A stretch of 64,000 nucleotides of DNA. Origin: Stella humosa. Lineage in GTDB: Bacteria > Pseudomonadota > Alphaproteobacteria > ATCC43930 > Allostellaceae. Location of the stretch: assembly GCF_006738645.1 (NCBI RefSeq), contig NZ_AP019700.1, positions 4,632,001-4,696,000 of the forward strand. Direction: 5' to 3'. This document shows, in pieces, positions 63,365 to 64,000 of this stretch (position 1 is its first letter; the number at the start of each line of letters is the position of its first letter). The notes under the pieces were generated by a model. It saw only the letters and a list, made by a program, of their open reading frames with translations. It ran no database searches and was not told the DNA's origin. The translations under genes were made by a program, and so were the position numbers.

Positions 63365-64000
63365 ATGTTCGATACGGTCTTCCGCAACGCCACCATCGTC
63401 GACGGCACCGGCCAGCCCGCCTACACCGCCGACCTGGCCGTGTCGGCCGGCCGGATCGCCGCCATCGGCCCAGGCCTGGGGCCGGCCACGGAGACGGTCG
63501 AGGCGGACGGGCTGACGCTGATGCCCGGCATCATCGACGGCCACACCCACTATGACGCGCAGCTCACCTGGGATGCCTATGCCGACCCCTCGCCGACGCT
63601 GGGCGTGACCAGCGTCGTGATCGGCAACTGCGGCTTCACCATCGCCCCCTGCCGCCCGGCCGACCGCGACCTGACGATGCGCAACCTGACCCATGTCGAG
63701 GGCATGTCGCTGGAGGCGCTGCGCACCGGCGTGCGCTGGGATTTCGAGCAGTTCCCGGAATACCTGGAGATGCTGGAGCGCCAGGGCGTGGCCGTGAACG
63801 TGGCCGCCTTCGTCGGCCATTCCTCGGTGCGCACCTACGTGCTGGGCCAGGACGCCTCGTCGCGCGTTGCGACCGACGGCGAGATCGCGGAGATGGCGCA
63901 GCTTGTGCGCGGGGCGATGGCGGCCGGCGCCGTCGGCTTCGCGACCTCGACGGCCGAGCCGCACAATGGCGAGAACGGCATCCCCATGCCGTCGCGCCTG
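63365..64000 (+). CDS. N-acyl-D-amino-acid deacylase/amidohydrolase family protein (3' cut)
   Basis: 212 codons before the window ends. MFDTVFRNATIVDGTGQPAYTADLAVSAGRIAAIG and TLMPGIIDGHTHYDAQLTWD (metal HxH) followed by SVVIGNCGFTIAPCRPADRD are the D-aminoacylase signature (NCGF-APC includes the second metal-binding cysteine). These enzymes remove acyl groups from D-amino acids or related amides. Sixteen bases after the MFS gene, so probably in the same operon. Full length expected to be over 500 residues. Confidence 0.9.
   Translation, partial: MFDTVFRNATIVDGTGQPAYTADLAVSAGRIAAIGPGLGPATETVEADGLTLMPGIIDGHTHYDAQLTWDAYADPSPTLGVTSVVIGNCGFTIAPCRPADRDLTMRNLTHVEGMSLEALRTGVRWDFEQFPEYLEMLERQGVAVNVAAFVGHSSVRTYVLGQDASSRVATDGEIAEMAQLVRGAMAAGAVGFATSTAEPHNGENGIPMPSRL

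Overview
The window is high-GC bacterial DNA with short intergenic gaps and many start/stop overlaps. The gene content (PBP1A, PrfC, polyamine-type ABC transporter, many CoA-dependent catabolic enzymes, MmgE/PrpD, HMG-CoA lyase) fits a free-living alphaproteobacterium, probably of the Rhodospirillales/Acetobacterales type. That placement is inferred from codon use and gene families, not from a marker gene.

Region 1 (1-5109) is chromosome: a Bcr/CflA-type efflux gene cut by the window edge, a thiolase divergent from a TetR regulator, a lipoprotein hydrolase, and a ParDE toxin-antitoxin pair.

Region 2 (about 5110-21811) is an integrated element of about 16.7 kb lying between a 50-bp direct repeat that is the 3' part of a tRNA-Gly(GCC) gene. 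The intact tRNA is at the right end (21767-21841, minus strand). Inside are a tyrosine integrase, an AT-richer cargo gene, a minus-strand group of small membrane proteins and a two-HTH regulator, then a plus-strand operon with an AlpA/excisionase-like HTH protein and a primase-helicase. A head and packaging module follows: portal, prohead protease, major capsid, connector, HNH nuclease, small and large terminase. There are no tail, tape-measure, baseplate or recognisable lysis genes, and the terminase pair sits last, next to the right att site. This matches a capsid-forming phage-inducible chromosomal island (cf-PICI): a satellite that makes its own small capsid, packages its own DNA and borrows tails from a helper phage. 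I consider this the main discovery of the window. The element also holds shared short repeats near both att sites (candidate integrase arm sites), three arrays of a 9-bp repeat (iteron-like), and interleaved inverted repeats upstream of the AlpA-like gene.

Region 3 (21842-29703) is chromosomal housekeeping: a prolyl-tRNA editing protein, release factor 3, a CnoX/YbbN-type thioredoxin-TPR protein, a Lon-N-domain protein, Trm112-like and DUF971 proteins, an Lrp regulator with a LysE exporter, a HugZ-like protein and an FAD amine oxidase. Region 4 (29860-37211) is a polyamine-type ABC uptake operon that also carries a metal-ligand-deficient amidohydrolase and an acyl-CoA ligase, followed by a LysR gene. 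Region 5 (37227-51291) has a methyltransferase, PBP1A, an SDR, DUF3429, DMT transporter, DUF1349, an HTH-PAS-GGDEF protein, NUDIX, acetoacetate-CoA ligase, a large secreted protein, and an EmrAB-type efflux pair. Region 6 (51578-64000) is rich in acyl-CoA metabolism: acyl-CoA dehydrogenase, MaoC, three enoyl-CoA hydratases, two family III CoA transferases, HMG-CoA lyase, MmgE/PrpD, MFS, and a D-aminoacylase cut by the window edge. The layout suggests uptake and breakdown of branched or dicarboxylic acids to acetyl-CoA and acetoacetate, which the acetoacetate-CoA ligase and thiolase elsewhere in the window could process further.
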